From: an uncultured Clostridia bacterium | GTDB taxonomy: Bacteria > Bacillota > Clostridia > Christensenellales > Aristaeellaceae | Assembly (NCBI GenBank): GCA_945948915.1 | Contig: CAMFCQ010000006.1 | Coordinates: forward strand, 1 to 64,000 | Length of the DNA stretch: 64,000 nucleotides | Reading direction: 5' to 3' | In this document: positions 35,971 through 44,981 of the stretch, piece after piece | Layout: every line of letters begins with the position of its first letter | How positions within the stretch are numbered: position 1 is the stretch's first letter | The notes under the pieces: generated by a model | The model's input: the letters and a program-made list of their open reading frames with translations, nothing else | What the model was told of the DNA's origin: nothing | Databases searched by the model: none | Position numbers and translations under genes: made by a program

Positions 35971-35993
35971 CTTAAGGAAAGGAGATGCGCATA

Positions 35994-37091
35994 ATGGCCA
36001 ATGCATACCACAATCAGGCTAATTTAGCCCGAACCAAGCGCCTGCGTGAACTCCTGCGCGAACTGCCGGAAATCTGTTCAGATTATTTCATGGCCATCGA
36101 ACAGCAGACCAGCACGCTGACACGGCTGAGCTATGCGTATGACCTCAAGCTGTTCTTTCAGTATCTCTCTGAAGAGCTGCCAAAGTTTTCCGGCAAGCCG
36201 ATAACGGCGTTCACGGCTGACGATCTCCGCCAAGTCAGTAAACAGGATCTTGAGCGCTATGCACGCTACCTGACGCTTTACGTCAAAAATGAAGCGCAGG
36301 AAGACGGCCAAATCGCTTCCAAAGAGATCACCAATCACGAATACGGCATCAAGCGGAAATATGCTTCCCTTCGCGCATTCTACAAATACCTCTTTTCGGA
36401 TGGACTGATTGAAAGCAATACCGCTGCGCTTGTGCCGCTTCCCAAGCTCCACGAGCGCGCCATCATCCGTCTTGATATCGACGAAGTCGCCCGAATTCTG
36501 GATCTCGCCGAAAACGGACAAGCGTTGCCGAAGACCTATCAGAAATACCATAACGTGACCAGGAAGCGCGATTTGGCGATGCTCTCGCTGTTTTTGGGTA
36601 CAGGCATCCGAATCAGCGAATGCGTTGGGCTGAACATCGACGATTTTGATTTCGAGCAGAACGCCTTCGTCGTCACCCGAAAAGGCGGCAAGGAGGTCAT
36701 TCTGTATCTCTCAGACGAAGTTGCGGATGCACTCAAGGATTATTTGGCCGAGCGCCGTGAGATTGAAGCTCTCCCCGGACATGAAAGCGCTTTCTTTCTC
36801 TCCATTCAGCGCAGGCGCATTACGCAGCGTGCCGTTGAGAATATGGTAAAAAAGTATGCGTCCATCGCCGCGCCGCTCAAAAAAAAGATCAGTCCGCATA
36901 AGCTGAGGAGCACCTTCGGTACCAATCTGTACCGGGAAACCGGCGATATCTACCTTGTCGCCGATGTACTCGGTCATTCCGACGTCAATACCACGCGCAA
37001 GCATTACGCGGCGATCTCCGAAGATCATCGCAGAATTGCTGCTCAGAAGACTGTGCTTCGGGATGATCCGGTATCGCCGGACAGCGATTGA
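35994..37091 (+). CDS. Tyrosine recombinase, XerS-like
   Basis: Catalytic set R (GTGIRISE), K (TRKGGK), HKLR, LGHSDVNTTRKHY; N-terminal SAM-like domain; RBS AAGGAAAGGAG. Confidence 0.85.
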   Translation: MANAYHNQANLARTKRLRELLRELPEICSDYFMAIEQQTSTLTRLSYAYDLKLFFQYLSEELPKFSGKPITAFTADDLRQVSKQDLERYARYLTLYVKNEAQEDGQIASKEITNHEYGIKRKYASLRAFYKYLFSDGLIESNTAALVPLPKLHERAIIRLDIDEVARILDLAENGQALPKTYQKYHNVTRKRDLAMLSLFLGTGIRISECVGLNIDDFDFEQNAFVVTRKGGKEVILYLSDEVADALKDYLAERREIEALPGHESAFFLSIQRRRITQRAVENMVKKYASIAAPLKKKISPHKLRSTFGTNLYRETGDIYLVADVLGHSDVNTTRKHYAAISEDHRRIAAQKTVLRDDPVSPDSD

Positions 37092-37105
37092 TCCTTGTTG
37101 AAATG

Positions 37106-37305
37106 TAATACTATTCTCAAATAGAAACGAGCTATAAGCGCGAAGCGAAGAAGGGGTCTGGGGACTGGTCCCCAGGCTAGGGGTTTGGGGGATGAAATCC
37201 CCCAACGTCTCCATATCGCGAAGCGATCAAAGAAAAGCAGTCAGGGAGCGAAGCGTTACCTGACGGCCGGTTATTGCATGGCCGATTTTATTTGAGAGTA
37301 GTATA
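37106..37305. mobile_element. MITE-like non-autonomous element / hairpin-rich intergenic repeat
   Basis: Terminal inverted repeats AATACTATTCTCAAATA (left) and TATTTGAGAGTAGTAT (right); interior hairpins and repeated GCGAAGCG. Confidence 0.55.
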
Positions 37306-37331
37306 AAGCCTGGCGGTTTGCCAGGCTTTAT
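37305..37331. terminator. Terminator 3' of the Cys-rich protein gene
   Basis: AAAGCCTGGC-GGTTT-GCCAGGCTTT. Confidence 0.7.
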
Positions 37332-37531
37332 TCTTCATCCAGATATTCCTTCGGATCCAGGCTCTCATCGATGATACCGTCGATTTTGATCGCCCGGTAC
37401 TCCGTGCTGTTGTCCAGGCCAATGCACTTTTTGCAGTTATCGCACACTTTTGTCGGATCCAGATCGCAAAGATTGCACTCTCCGCACTCAATACATTCGC
37501 GATCATAGAGCACACAGCGTACCCTTTCCAT
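37328..37531 (-). CDS. Small Cys-rich protein (possible Fe-S or Zn binding)
   Basis: CVLYDRECIECGECNLCDLDPTKVCDNCKKC; eight cysteines. Confidence 0.7.
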   Translation of the reverse strand: MERVRCVLYDRECIECGECNLCDLDPTKVCDNCKKCIGLDNSTEYRAIKIDGIIDESLDPKEYLDEE

Positions 37532-37604
37532 ATCCTTATCCCCCATCCGCTTTCAGATTTAGTTCATTATACCACGCTGAGATTTCGGATTCAAGCACGA
37601 TATG

Positions 37605-37618
37605 GGAACGTCTGTTTG
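37605..37618. promoter_or_regulatory. LexA-box-like operator
   Basis: GGAACGTCTGTTTG, close to the Gram-positive CGAAC-N4-GTTCG type SOS box, between lexA and the Cys-rich gene. Confidence 0.6.
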
Positions 37619-37685
37619 ATTTTGCTTGATTTCTGCATAAGAGGTGTGCTATAATGAATCAAATCATGAGAAAGGCTGTGACGAT

Positions 37686-38315
37686 ATGGCGGGCGAACAG
37701 AGACCTCGAGGCGATATGCAGGCCAGGATTCTTTCCTATATTGAGGAGGTCATCGAAACGCGGGGCTATCCGCCCTCTGTCCGGGAGATTGGCGAAGCGG
37801 TTGGTCTGCGCTCCACCTCGACTGTTCATGGCCACCTGACGCGTCTGGAAAGAAAAGGGCTGCTTCATCGCGATGCCATGAAACCACGCGCAATGGGTTT
37901 ATCCAAAACAGCCTCATATTCAGAGACGATTGATGACAGCCGCGTGCGCCAGCTTCCTGTCGTCGGCCGCGTTGCCGCTGGACAGCCCATTCTTGCAGAA
38001 GAGAGCATTGATGAGCAGATGGTGCTGCCGGTCGATTTCGTCGGTGAGGGCGAGCACTTTATTCTTCGCGTTCGCGGCGACAGCATGATTCAAGCCGGCA
38101 TTTTTAATAATGACTATATTGTCGTTCGCAGGCAGCCAGACGCGCACAACGGTGAGATCGTTGTCGCGCTGGTCGGTGACGATGCAACGGTCAAGCGTTT
38201 CTATAAAGAAAACGGTCATTTCCGCCTGCAGCCGGAGAACGATGCCATGGAACCGATTATCGTTCCTTCCGTCGAGATTCTTGGCAAGGTTGTCAGCCTA
38301 CTTCGTAAGTTCTGA
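37686..38315 (+). CDS. lexA: LexA repressor
   Basis: [31 protein letters not shown] cleavage site; GDSM and TVKRF catalytic Ser/Lys. Confidence 0.97.
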   Translation: MAGEQRPRGDMQARILSYIEEVIETRGYPPSVREIGEAVGLRSTSTVHGHLTRLERKGLLHRDAMKPRAMGLSKTASYSETIDDSRVRQLPVVGRVAAGQPILAEESIDEQMVLPVDFVGEGEHFILRVRGDSMIQAGIFNNDYIVVRRQPDAHNGEIVVALVGDDATVKRFYKENGHFRLQPENDAMEPIIVPSVEILGKVVSLLRKF

Positions 38316-38328
38316 GCATCTTCACAAA

Positions 38329-38370
38329 AACTGCCCCATTTGCACCAGTACCGATGCAAATGGGGCAGTT
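38329..38370. terminator. Terminator after lexA
   Basis: AACTGCCCCATTTGCA-N10-TGCAAATGGGGCAGTT perfect inverted repeat. Confidence 0.8.
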
Positions 38371-38393
38371 CTATGCTCACCATTTCAAAAGCC

Positions 38394-40652
38394 TTACGGC
38401 AGCTCCGGATAAATCGGCTTCTGCGTAGGATCGATCAGATCAGACCGGCCCACGCCAATGATCTCAGTGGTTGCACGGGCGCTTGTACGTCCACCACTGT
38501 ACTTGCCGATGCGGGTAATCTGGTTGCCCATGAACATCATGACAGCCGTCTGCCCGCCATCCAGATTCAGCGCCTGCGTACAGCCGGCCGCAAGCATGTG
38601 ATCCGCCAGGAATGGCACGTTGACGCCTACGCTCACGTTGCGGATTCGGCCCTCTGCGAGCATCGCATAGTAATGCCCCGGCTCGATCATGCCGATTGCA
38701 CAGCGCGGCTGATCCGTCTTGCCGTTGGTCATCTTGCTGATGAACGGGTTGATCTCGCCGTCGCGTACCAGATACGGGCCAAAGGAAAAAACATCCACAG
38801 CGCCGCGCTGCAGGTATTCCTCCGCTGTCAGCTCGTCGGACATATAGACATTCCAGCTTCCATCCTCATTCATGGCCAGCGTATCCAAATTCGGGAACTG
38901 GCTGCGGTTGGCCGCCGGAACGCGTTCAAAAAACACATTCTTGCCGCGGATTACCATGCCGGTAATGGTCTTTCGTCCCAGACGATAGGTGTAGTAGTCG
39001 GTATTCATGCCCCAGACAACCTGGTTTTTGCGGGCAATCTCCGCTGCCTGAACATGCTTGCTCTGCGGCTTCTCGGGGTTATAAAGCACCGCGCCAACGC
39101 GCTCCTCGCTCGGATCGCAGAAAACATGCGCCTCGTACCAGGTGAGCACCTTTTCGCTGTCAAACTTTCTGTCTACGCGTACCACCAATGTCGGCGAAGC
39201 GTAGAACCACACGCCCTCTTCTGCATTCTCATACACATATTCGCCGTCCAGCAGATAGCCCTTGTCATCCTTCTGCTGTCCTTCCTCCGGCCAGGCCACC
39301 TTGGCTGCAGGCTTTTCATAGACGAACTGCTGTACAGGCTCGAGCGCTTCCGGCGGCATTTCGGCCAGCAGCAGCGGCTTCTCATCTGGCAGCGACGTCT
39401 CGGCTGGCAGCGGCGTTGGCGTAGGCGCATGGGTCGGCGTCGGTTCCGGCGTCGTTCCATCCGGCCGCGGTGTGGCGCTCCACTCGAGATTCTCGAAGAA
39501 ATCGCCGCCCAGAACGTCTGCGCCCACCGTAGAGTACGCAAGGCCGAATTCAGCGCAGCTTGTCTCCCCCTCGTCCGTCACCACAAATTCGGTCCGCTGC
39601 TGCGTGGCATGCAGCAAATACGCTTCCTGAGCCAGCTCCAGACCAGTCTTGCCGTTCATGGAAGCCAGCGGGACGTTCCAGTCCATCGTGATGGCATTCT
39701 CGTTATACAGATGCAGGTACAGCTTTTTGACATCCCAGGTGCCGTATTGCGCGACAAGCTCCGGCATCACCGCCGGATCTGCGGCGTTCGGCACGCAATA
39801 CCGCATCACGTCTGCGCAGAGCTTGTGCGCGCCGTGGCCGTATTCGCCATTCACGTCATGCGTAACGACGACCTCCGGTTTGTATCTGCGCAGCAGCTCC
39901 ATTGCAAATTGCTGTACATCACGCTTGCGCCATCTTGAATAGGCGTCGTCCAGTTTGCTGGTATATGCATCGTAGAATTCGCCGATCACCGGATAGCTGC
40001 GGACACCCATGGACCACAGCCCGTTGAGCAGCTCGCTGCGGCGGGTTGTATTGGAATACGTCATATACGCCACGACGACATCCATGCCGCGCTCGGTGTC
40101 ATATGTCGGGATTGTGCCGCCAAAGAAGATCAGCTCGTCGTCCGGATGCGCGGACAGCACCAGCAGATCTGCTTTTTCCGGCGTCGGCTCCCAGCGCTGC
40201 ACCCAGTCCGGAAGCTCGCCTTCCGTGAAGACATAGATCTCGTTGATTTTAAACTTCGTAGTCTTTCCTGAAGTGTCAATCAGACGGAAGTGCGTCTTGC
40301 CGCCGAGCTCGAGAAGCACATGATGATAGTCATATCTCCCCTCAAGCAGCGTCTCCCATTCGCCGCCAACTTCTTCCTCAATCGCCCAGGATTTGGGCAT
40401 ATCGCCAAAGCAGATGTACAGGTACTCCGCCTTCTCGCCCTGCGGCGCAGTGAACTCCACAAACGGATTGCGCTGCTCACGGCTGCTGAAATAACTGGTA
40501 TACTTACCGTCATGCAGATTGGTGGTGTATCGTCCCGGAGAGGTTGGATTGCATTCTTCTGTAATATCGCGTGCCATCTGCGCAGCTGCGCCGACAGAAA
40601 AGACACACATCAGCGCAAACAGCACTGCTAAACCAAAGACAGTTTTTCTCAT
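38394..40652 (-). CDS. Secreted PIG-L (LmbE) deacetylase / phosphodiester glycosidase (NAGPA-type) fusion
   Basis: Signal peptide; AHPDDELIFFGGT and THDVNGEYGHGAH (PIG-L); Pro/Thr linker; NVPFLADHMLAAGCTQALNLDGGQTAVMMFMG (NAGPA family). Confidence 0.8.
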   Translation of the reverse strand: MRKTVFGLAVLFALMCVFSVGAAAQMARDITEECNPTSPGRYTTNLHDGKYTSYFSSREQRNPFVEFTAPQGEKAEYLYICFGDMPKSWAIEEEVGGEWETLLEGRYDYHHVLLELGGKTHFRLIDTSGKTTKFKINEIYVFTEGELPDWVQRWEPTPEKADLLVLSAHPDDELIFFGGTIPTYDTERGMDVVVAYMTYSNTTRRSELLNGLWSMGVRSYPVIGEFYDAYTSKLDDAYSRWRKRDVQQFAMELLRRYKPEVVVTHDVNGEYGHGAHKLCADVMRYCVPNAADPAVMPELVAQYGTWDVKKLYLHLYNENAITMDWNVPLASMNGKTGLELAQEAYLLHATQQRTEFVVTDEGETSCAEFGLAYSTVGADVLGGDFFENLEWSATPRPDGTTPEPTPTHAPTPTPLPAETSLPDEKPLLLAEMPPEALEPVQQFVYEKPAAKVAWPEEGQQKDDKGYLLDGEYVYENAEEGVWFYASPTLVVRVDRKFDSEKVLTWYEAHVFCDPSEERVGAVLYNPEKPQSKHVQAAEIARKNQVVWGMNTDYYTYRLGRKTITGMVIRGKNVFFERVPAANRSQFPNLDTLAMNEDGSWNVYMSDELTAEEYLQRGAVDVFSFGPYLVRDGEINPFISKMTNGKTDQPRCAIGMIEPGHYYAMLAEGRIRNVSVGVNVPFLADHMLAAGCTQALNLDGGQTAVMMFMGNQITRIGKYSGGRTSARATTEIIGVGRSDLIDPTQKPIYPELP

Positions 40653-40683
40653 AATGTATCACCTACAAGATTTATAGATATCC

Positions 40684-41529
40684 TCATGACAGCGTTTTGC
40701 CGATCTGCCCGCACAGGCTGCAGAACTGCCCAATGGAAAGGGCTTCGGCGCGGCACTGCGCATCCAGGCCTGCAGCATCCATTGCCGCAGCGGCCTGCGC
40801 CCTGTCAATCGGGAAGCAGGCGATCAGATTGTTGATCAGCGTCTTGCGTCGCATGGCAAATGCGCCCTTGATCAGGCGCAGAAGCAAGGCTTCGTCATCC
40901 GCAGAAAAAGGCTTCTCTGTCCATCTTTCGAGCACCATAAAGCTCGAATCGACCTTGGGCGGCGGCGTGAAGCAGGCAGCAGGCACATCCAGCGCGCGCC
41001 GAACCTCACAGAAATACTGGCAGAGAATCGCCAGAGGACCGTATCCTTCGTCGCCAGGCTGGCTCAGCAGCTTGTCGCCGACCTCTTTTTGGATCATGAC
41101 GGCAATGGACTTCGCCTCAGGCAGTGTCACAAGCAGCTTGGTCAGCACGTCGGTGGTGATGTAGTACGGCAGATTCGCCGCCACGCGCAGCGAGCATTCC
41201 ACACCAAAGGACTCCTCCGCCAGAGTATGCAGATCCGTCTTCATCACGTCGCCCTGCACCACTCGCACATTGTCAACATGCTCCAGCGCAACATTCAGGA
41301 TCGGAAACAGCGTGGGGTCAATCTCCAGAGAAACGACTTGTTTTGCTCTTTGTGCCAGCGGCTTGGTCAGCGCGCCGAAACCCGGACCGATTTCCAAAAC
41401 GCAGTCTTCCTTCGTCACCAGGGATAAATCCGCCAGCTGATTGAGCAGGCTCTCATCCTCAATAAAATTCTGCCCAAGGCTGTGCTTATGGTGGAACTCG
41501 CCGCCATAGCTGTGCTTTTTATGTTTCAA
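40684..41529 (-). CDS. rsmA: 16S rRNA dimethyladenosine transferase
   Basis: HSLGQNFIEDESLL, LEIGPGFGALTKPLAQRA, AANLPYYITTDVL. Confidence 0.96.
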   Translation of the reverse strand: MKHKKHSYGGEFHHKHSLGQNFIEDESLLNQLADLSLVTKEDCVLEIGPGFGALTKPLAQRAKQVVSLEIDPTLFPILNVALEHVDNVRVVQGDVMKTDLHTLAEESFGVECSLRVAANLPYYITTDVLTKLLVTLPEAKSIAVMIQKEVGDKLLSQPGDEGYGPLAILCQYFCEVRRALDVPAACFTPPPKVDSSFMVLERWTEKPFSADDEALLLRLIKGAFAMRRKTLINNLIACFPIDRAQAAAAMDAAGLDAQCRAEALSIGQFCSLCGQIGKTLS

Positions 41530-41552
41530 TACAGATTCCTCCTGCCGGCTCC

Positions 41553-42506
41553 TTATCCGACCAGCTTTGCCGATTCATCGTTGGTTTCGGCGATGATATA
41601 ATGCGGACGGTGCTTGACCTCCAGGTACGTCTTGGCCAGATACTGCCCCATGATACCCATGCACAAAAGCTGCAAACCACCCATAAACAGAATGATGCAC
41701 GCCGTAGAGGCCCAGCCGGCAACCGGATCACCGAAAATCAGCCTGCGCACGACGATGAACGCGATTGCACAGAACGACACAATGGTCAGAAGCAGGCCCA
41801 TCATGGATGCGAGAGACAGCGGCGCCTGTGAGAAATTTACGATGCCGTCGATGGAGTATTTGAACAGGCCCCAGAAGCTCCATTTTGTCTCGCCGGCTAC
41901 GCGTTCCACATTCTTGTAGGGAAGCCACTTTGTCTTGAAACCGATCCAGCCGAAGATGCCCTTCGAGAAGCGATTGTACTCGCACATCGCCACAATCGCG
42001 TCCACCATCTCCCGCTTCATGAGCCTGAAATCGCGCGCTCCGTCTACGATATCTGCGTCAGAAATCCGATTGATAATCCTGTAAAACATCCGCGCAAAAA
42101 ATGAACGAATCGGCGGCTCGCCTTCGCGGGTCACGCGGCGCGTGGCAACGCTGTCGTAATCCTGTGTCTCAAGAATTTCAAGCATCTGCGGCAGCAGCGA
42201 CGGTGGATCCTGCATGTCCGCATCCATGACAGCGACATAATCGCCTTTCGCGTTGCAGAAACCGGCATACATGGCAGCCTCTTTGCCAAAGTTGCGTGAA
42301 AAAGAAATGTAGCGCACACGGCTGTCCTTTTCAGCCAGCTCACGCATGATGGCAAGCGTACTGTCTTTGGAGCCGTCGTTGACCAGCAGCAGCGTCACGT
42401 CGCAATGCTCAAGCGTCTTCGCCACATCGCATACCGCCTCGTAAAAAATCGGCAGGGACGCCTCCTCATTATAGCAGGGCACGATGAGCGTCATGCTTTT
42501 CTTCAT
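41553..42506 (-). CDS. Family 2 glycosyltransferase, polyprenyl-phosphate type
   Basis: LIVPCYNEEASLPIFYEAV, FGKEAAMYAGFCNAKGDYVAVMDADMQDPP, two C-terminal TMs. Confidence 0.9.
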   Translation of the reverse strand: MKKSMTLIVPCYNEEASLPIFYEAVCDVAKTLEHCDVTLLLVNDGSKDSTLAIMRELAEKDSRVRYISFSRNFGKEAAMYAGFCNAKGDYVAVMDADMQDPPSLLPQMLEILETQDYDSVATRRVTREGEPPIRSFFARMFYRIINRISDADIVDGARDFRLMKREMVDAIVAMCEYNRFSKGIFGWIGFKTKWLPYKNVERVAGETKWSFWGLFKYSIDGIVNFSQAPLSLASMMGLLLTIVSFCAIAFIVVRRLIFGDPVAGWASTACIILFMGGLQLLCMGIMGQYLAKTYLEVKHRPHYIIAETNDESAKLVG

Positions 42507-42595
42507 ATGCCAATCTCCTTCTCGGTCTTCTGCAAATCACATCATCTTATTGTTTCACATTCATGTGAAAATGTCAAGAATACAGCGCAAAAGAT

Positions 42596-42621
42596 AACGC
42601 CCGGACAAGTGTCCAGGCGTT
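42596..42621 (-). terminator. Terminator-like hairpin downstream of the YebC gene
   Basis: AACGCCcGGACA-AG-TGTCCaGGCGTT. Confidence 0.5.
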
Positions 42622-42649
42622 GATGATTGGATCCTCGGTTCAGAACGAA

Positions 42650-43399
42650 TCAATCGTCCTCTTCTTCATCCTCCGGCAGCTCGCCATTGTGATAGACATC
42701 CTGCACATCATCCAGATCATCGAGCATCTCGAGCATCTTCTGGATCTTCGTCAGCGTGTCCGGATCGGTGATCTCGTTGGTGTTCTGCGGAATCATCGTC
42801 AGCTCGGCACTCAGGAAGCTGTAGCCTGCATTCTCCAGATTCTCGCGAACAGAGGAGAAATCGCTGACCTCCGTGGTGACCTCAAAGCTGTCCTCCAGGG
42901 CCTGAATGTCGGAAGCACCGGCATCCAGCGCCGCCATCATGACCTCATCTTCATCCATGCCCGGCTTGCGCTCAATGACGATCAGTCCGACCTTGTCAAA
43001 CATGTAGGAAACGCAGCCGTTGGTGCCCAGAGAGCCGCCGTTCTTATCGAAGATATGGCGGATATCGGACGCGGTGCGGTTGCGGTTGTCGGTCACCGTG
43101 GAAACGATCACAGCCATGCCGCCCGGTGCGTAGCCCTCGTACTGGATCTCCTCGTAATTGACGCTGCCGATTTCACCGGCTGCCTTCGCGATGGAGCGCT
43201 TGATATTGTCATTGGGCATGTTGTTGGCCTTCGCCTTTGCGATCACGTCGCGCAACTTACCGTTGGACGTCGGATCGCTGCCGCCGTCACGCACGGCGAT
43301 GGCAATCTCACGGCCGATCTTGGTAAAGATCTTGCCGCGCGCAGCATCCGCCTTGCCCTTTTTGTGCTTGATATTTGCCCACTTAGAATGGCCTGACAT
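42650..43399 (-). CDS. YebC/PmpR family regulator/translation factor
   Basis: [32 protein letters not shown]. Confidence 0.96.
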   Translation of the reverse strand: MSGHSKWANIKHKKGKADAARGKIFTKIGREIAIAVRDGGSDPTSNGKLRDVIAKAKANNMPNDNIKRSIAKAAGEIGSVNYEEIQYEGYAPGGMAVIVSTVTDNRNRTASDIRHIFDKNGGSLGTNGCVSYMFDKVGLIVIERKPGMDEDEVMMAALDAGASDIQALEDSFEVTTEVSDFSSVRENLENAGYSFLSAELTMIPQNTNEITDPDTLTKIQKMLEMLDDLDDVQDVYHNGELPEDEEEDD

Positions 43400-43588
43400 A
43401 ACTGAAAACCTCCCGGTTGATTTTGCTACATCGGTCATTATAGCACGGCTTTTACCCTGCGCGCAACCTTGCACGCAGGATTTTCTCCTGTTTTTTGACA
43501 AAAAGTTCAAGTCTTTTCCGGGACAGCGCCGTCAATCGCGCAATCGCAATCTCATACAATCCCGTAAACGCAGAAGCGGGAGGTGCTT

Positions 43589-44431
43589 ATGAGCATTGCT
43601 TTTTTCTTGGTCGTCCTTTGCATGCTGCTCCTCTTTCCGCAGCAAGCATCAGGCGCCGCCGCTGAGGCGCTGCGCATTTGGAGCCTAAGCGTGGTGCCCA
43701 GCCTGTTTCCGTATATGGTGCTCTGCCGCATGCTGGCCAGCAGACTGCGCGAGCGGAATATACCGGCTGTTCCCGTTGCCGCGCTGCTCGGCCTGATGGG
43801 CGGCTCTCCCTCCGGCGCATCGGTGCTCGCCGCGTACGGCAGCTGCATTTCAAAGAAGACTCTCCTGGCCTTGTGCGCCCTGACAGGCACCATCAGCCCC
43901 ATGTTCACGCTGGGGACAGTCCTTTCCTGGACGCAAAACCTTGCCATGTGCCGTCTGCTGCTGTTCTGTCAACTGCTGGCGGCTTTTTTCGCCGGTGGTC
44001 TTGTCTTTCTCGTCTGCAGTGACAAGGCTCCCGCGTGCTGTGCTTTGCAGACTACCACGGTGTGCAGCCCGATCGTGCAGAGTATCGACGCCATCCTGCA
44101 GGTCGGCGGATGCATCATTTTTTACAGCGTGTTGGCCGGATTGCTTCAGCTCTTTCCGTATTTCAGCGAAAATATCTGTGCGTTTGTACACGGCCTGTTG
44201 GAAGTCTCCGGCGGGATTCATGCACTCTGTTCGGCGTCCATGCCGGATTTCGAACGCACCCTTCTTATCTCGGCGCTCTGCAGCTTCAGCGGTTTATCGA
44301 TTCTCTCGCAAAATTATGCGTTTCTCAGTCCGCTTGGCGTCCGCTTCTCGCAGTTGGTCGCCTTTGCCTTGCTTCGCGCGGTGCTTTCGGTCTGCTTCAC
44401 GGCAGTTCTCTATGCCCGTTTCATTGTGTGA
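43589..44431 (+). CDS. YlbJ-like sporulation integral membrane protein
   Basis: WSLSVVPSLFPYMVLCRML, GLMGGSPSGASVLAAY; nucleoside-recognition/Gate-like topology. Confidence 0.55.
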   Translation: MSIAFFLVVLCMLLLFPQQASGAAAEALRIWSLSVVPSLFPYMVLCRMLASRLRERNIPAVPVAALLGLMGGSPSGASVLAAYGSCISKKTLLALCALTGTISPMFTLGTVLSWTQNLAMCRLLLFCQLLAAFFAGGLVFLVCSDKAPACCALQTTTVCSPIVQSIDAILQVGGCIIFYSVLAGLLQLFPYFSENICAFVHGLLEVSGGIHALCSASMPDFERTLLISALCSFSGLSILSQNYAFLSPLGVRFSQLVAFALLRAVLSVCFTAVLYARFIV

Positions 44432-44981
44432 GTATGGCATGCAGTTGGTCAATCGCCCGGCGCTCCATGCGGCTGATCTGTGTCTGACTCTTATGCAGCA
44501 ATTGTGCCGTCTCCGCCTGTGTATTGTCCCGGAAATAGCGCAGGCAGATCAGCGTCTGTGCTTCCGGCGGGAGCCGCTGCATCGCCAGGCGCAGATCTAC
44601 GTGTTCCAGATTCACACCGCCTTCGCCCTGCAGGCTTTCCATCAGCGACCGTCTCTCTGCTCCGTGTTCCTCCTCCAGTGAGAGACAATGAAACTGCATA
44701 TTTTGCAGTGTGTGCCGCATTTCTCCCAGAATCCACGGCACGGCATAGGTGGTCAGCCGTGTGCCCTGTTTTTTGTCATACCTGCGCACCGCGCGCATCA
44801 GACCAAGATTGCCAGCCTGCACCCATTCTTCCCATGGAATCGCCGCCGTGCTGCCCAATCTTTTTGAAAGCGACCACAGCATCGGCTGAAACCGAGCCAG
44901 GAGCATGCCCATTGCCGCTTTATCTCCTTGCTGCGCCAGCGCGATGAGCTCAGATTCATCCGCAGCGTGATCAGACAGCAT
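44421..44981 (-). CDS. sigF: Sporulation sigma factor SigF-like
   Basis: Sigma-70 regions 2-4; downstream of spoIIAA/spoIIAB homologues. Confidence 0.8.
   Translation of the reverse strand: MLSDHAADESELIALAQQGDKAAMGMLLARFQPMLWSLSKRLGSTAAIPWEEWVQAGNLGLMRAVRRYDKKQGTRLTTYAVPWILGEMRHTLQNMQFHCLSLEEEHGAERRSLMESLQGEGGVNLEHVDLRLAMQRLPPEAQTLICLRYFRDNTQAETAQLLHKSQTQISRMERRAIDQLHAILTQ

Noticed and set aside
35941-35972. Hairpin before the recombinase read as a rho-independent terminator of rnhA
   Set aside because: No following T-run (TAAGGAAAGG instead), and the 11-6-11 geometry fits a recombination site better; still possible as an RNA structure.
37106-37305. CRISPR-like reading of the GCGAAGCG repeats
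   Set aside because: Repeats are short, irregularly spaced and part of hairpins; no spacers and no cas genes in the window.
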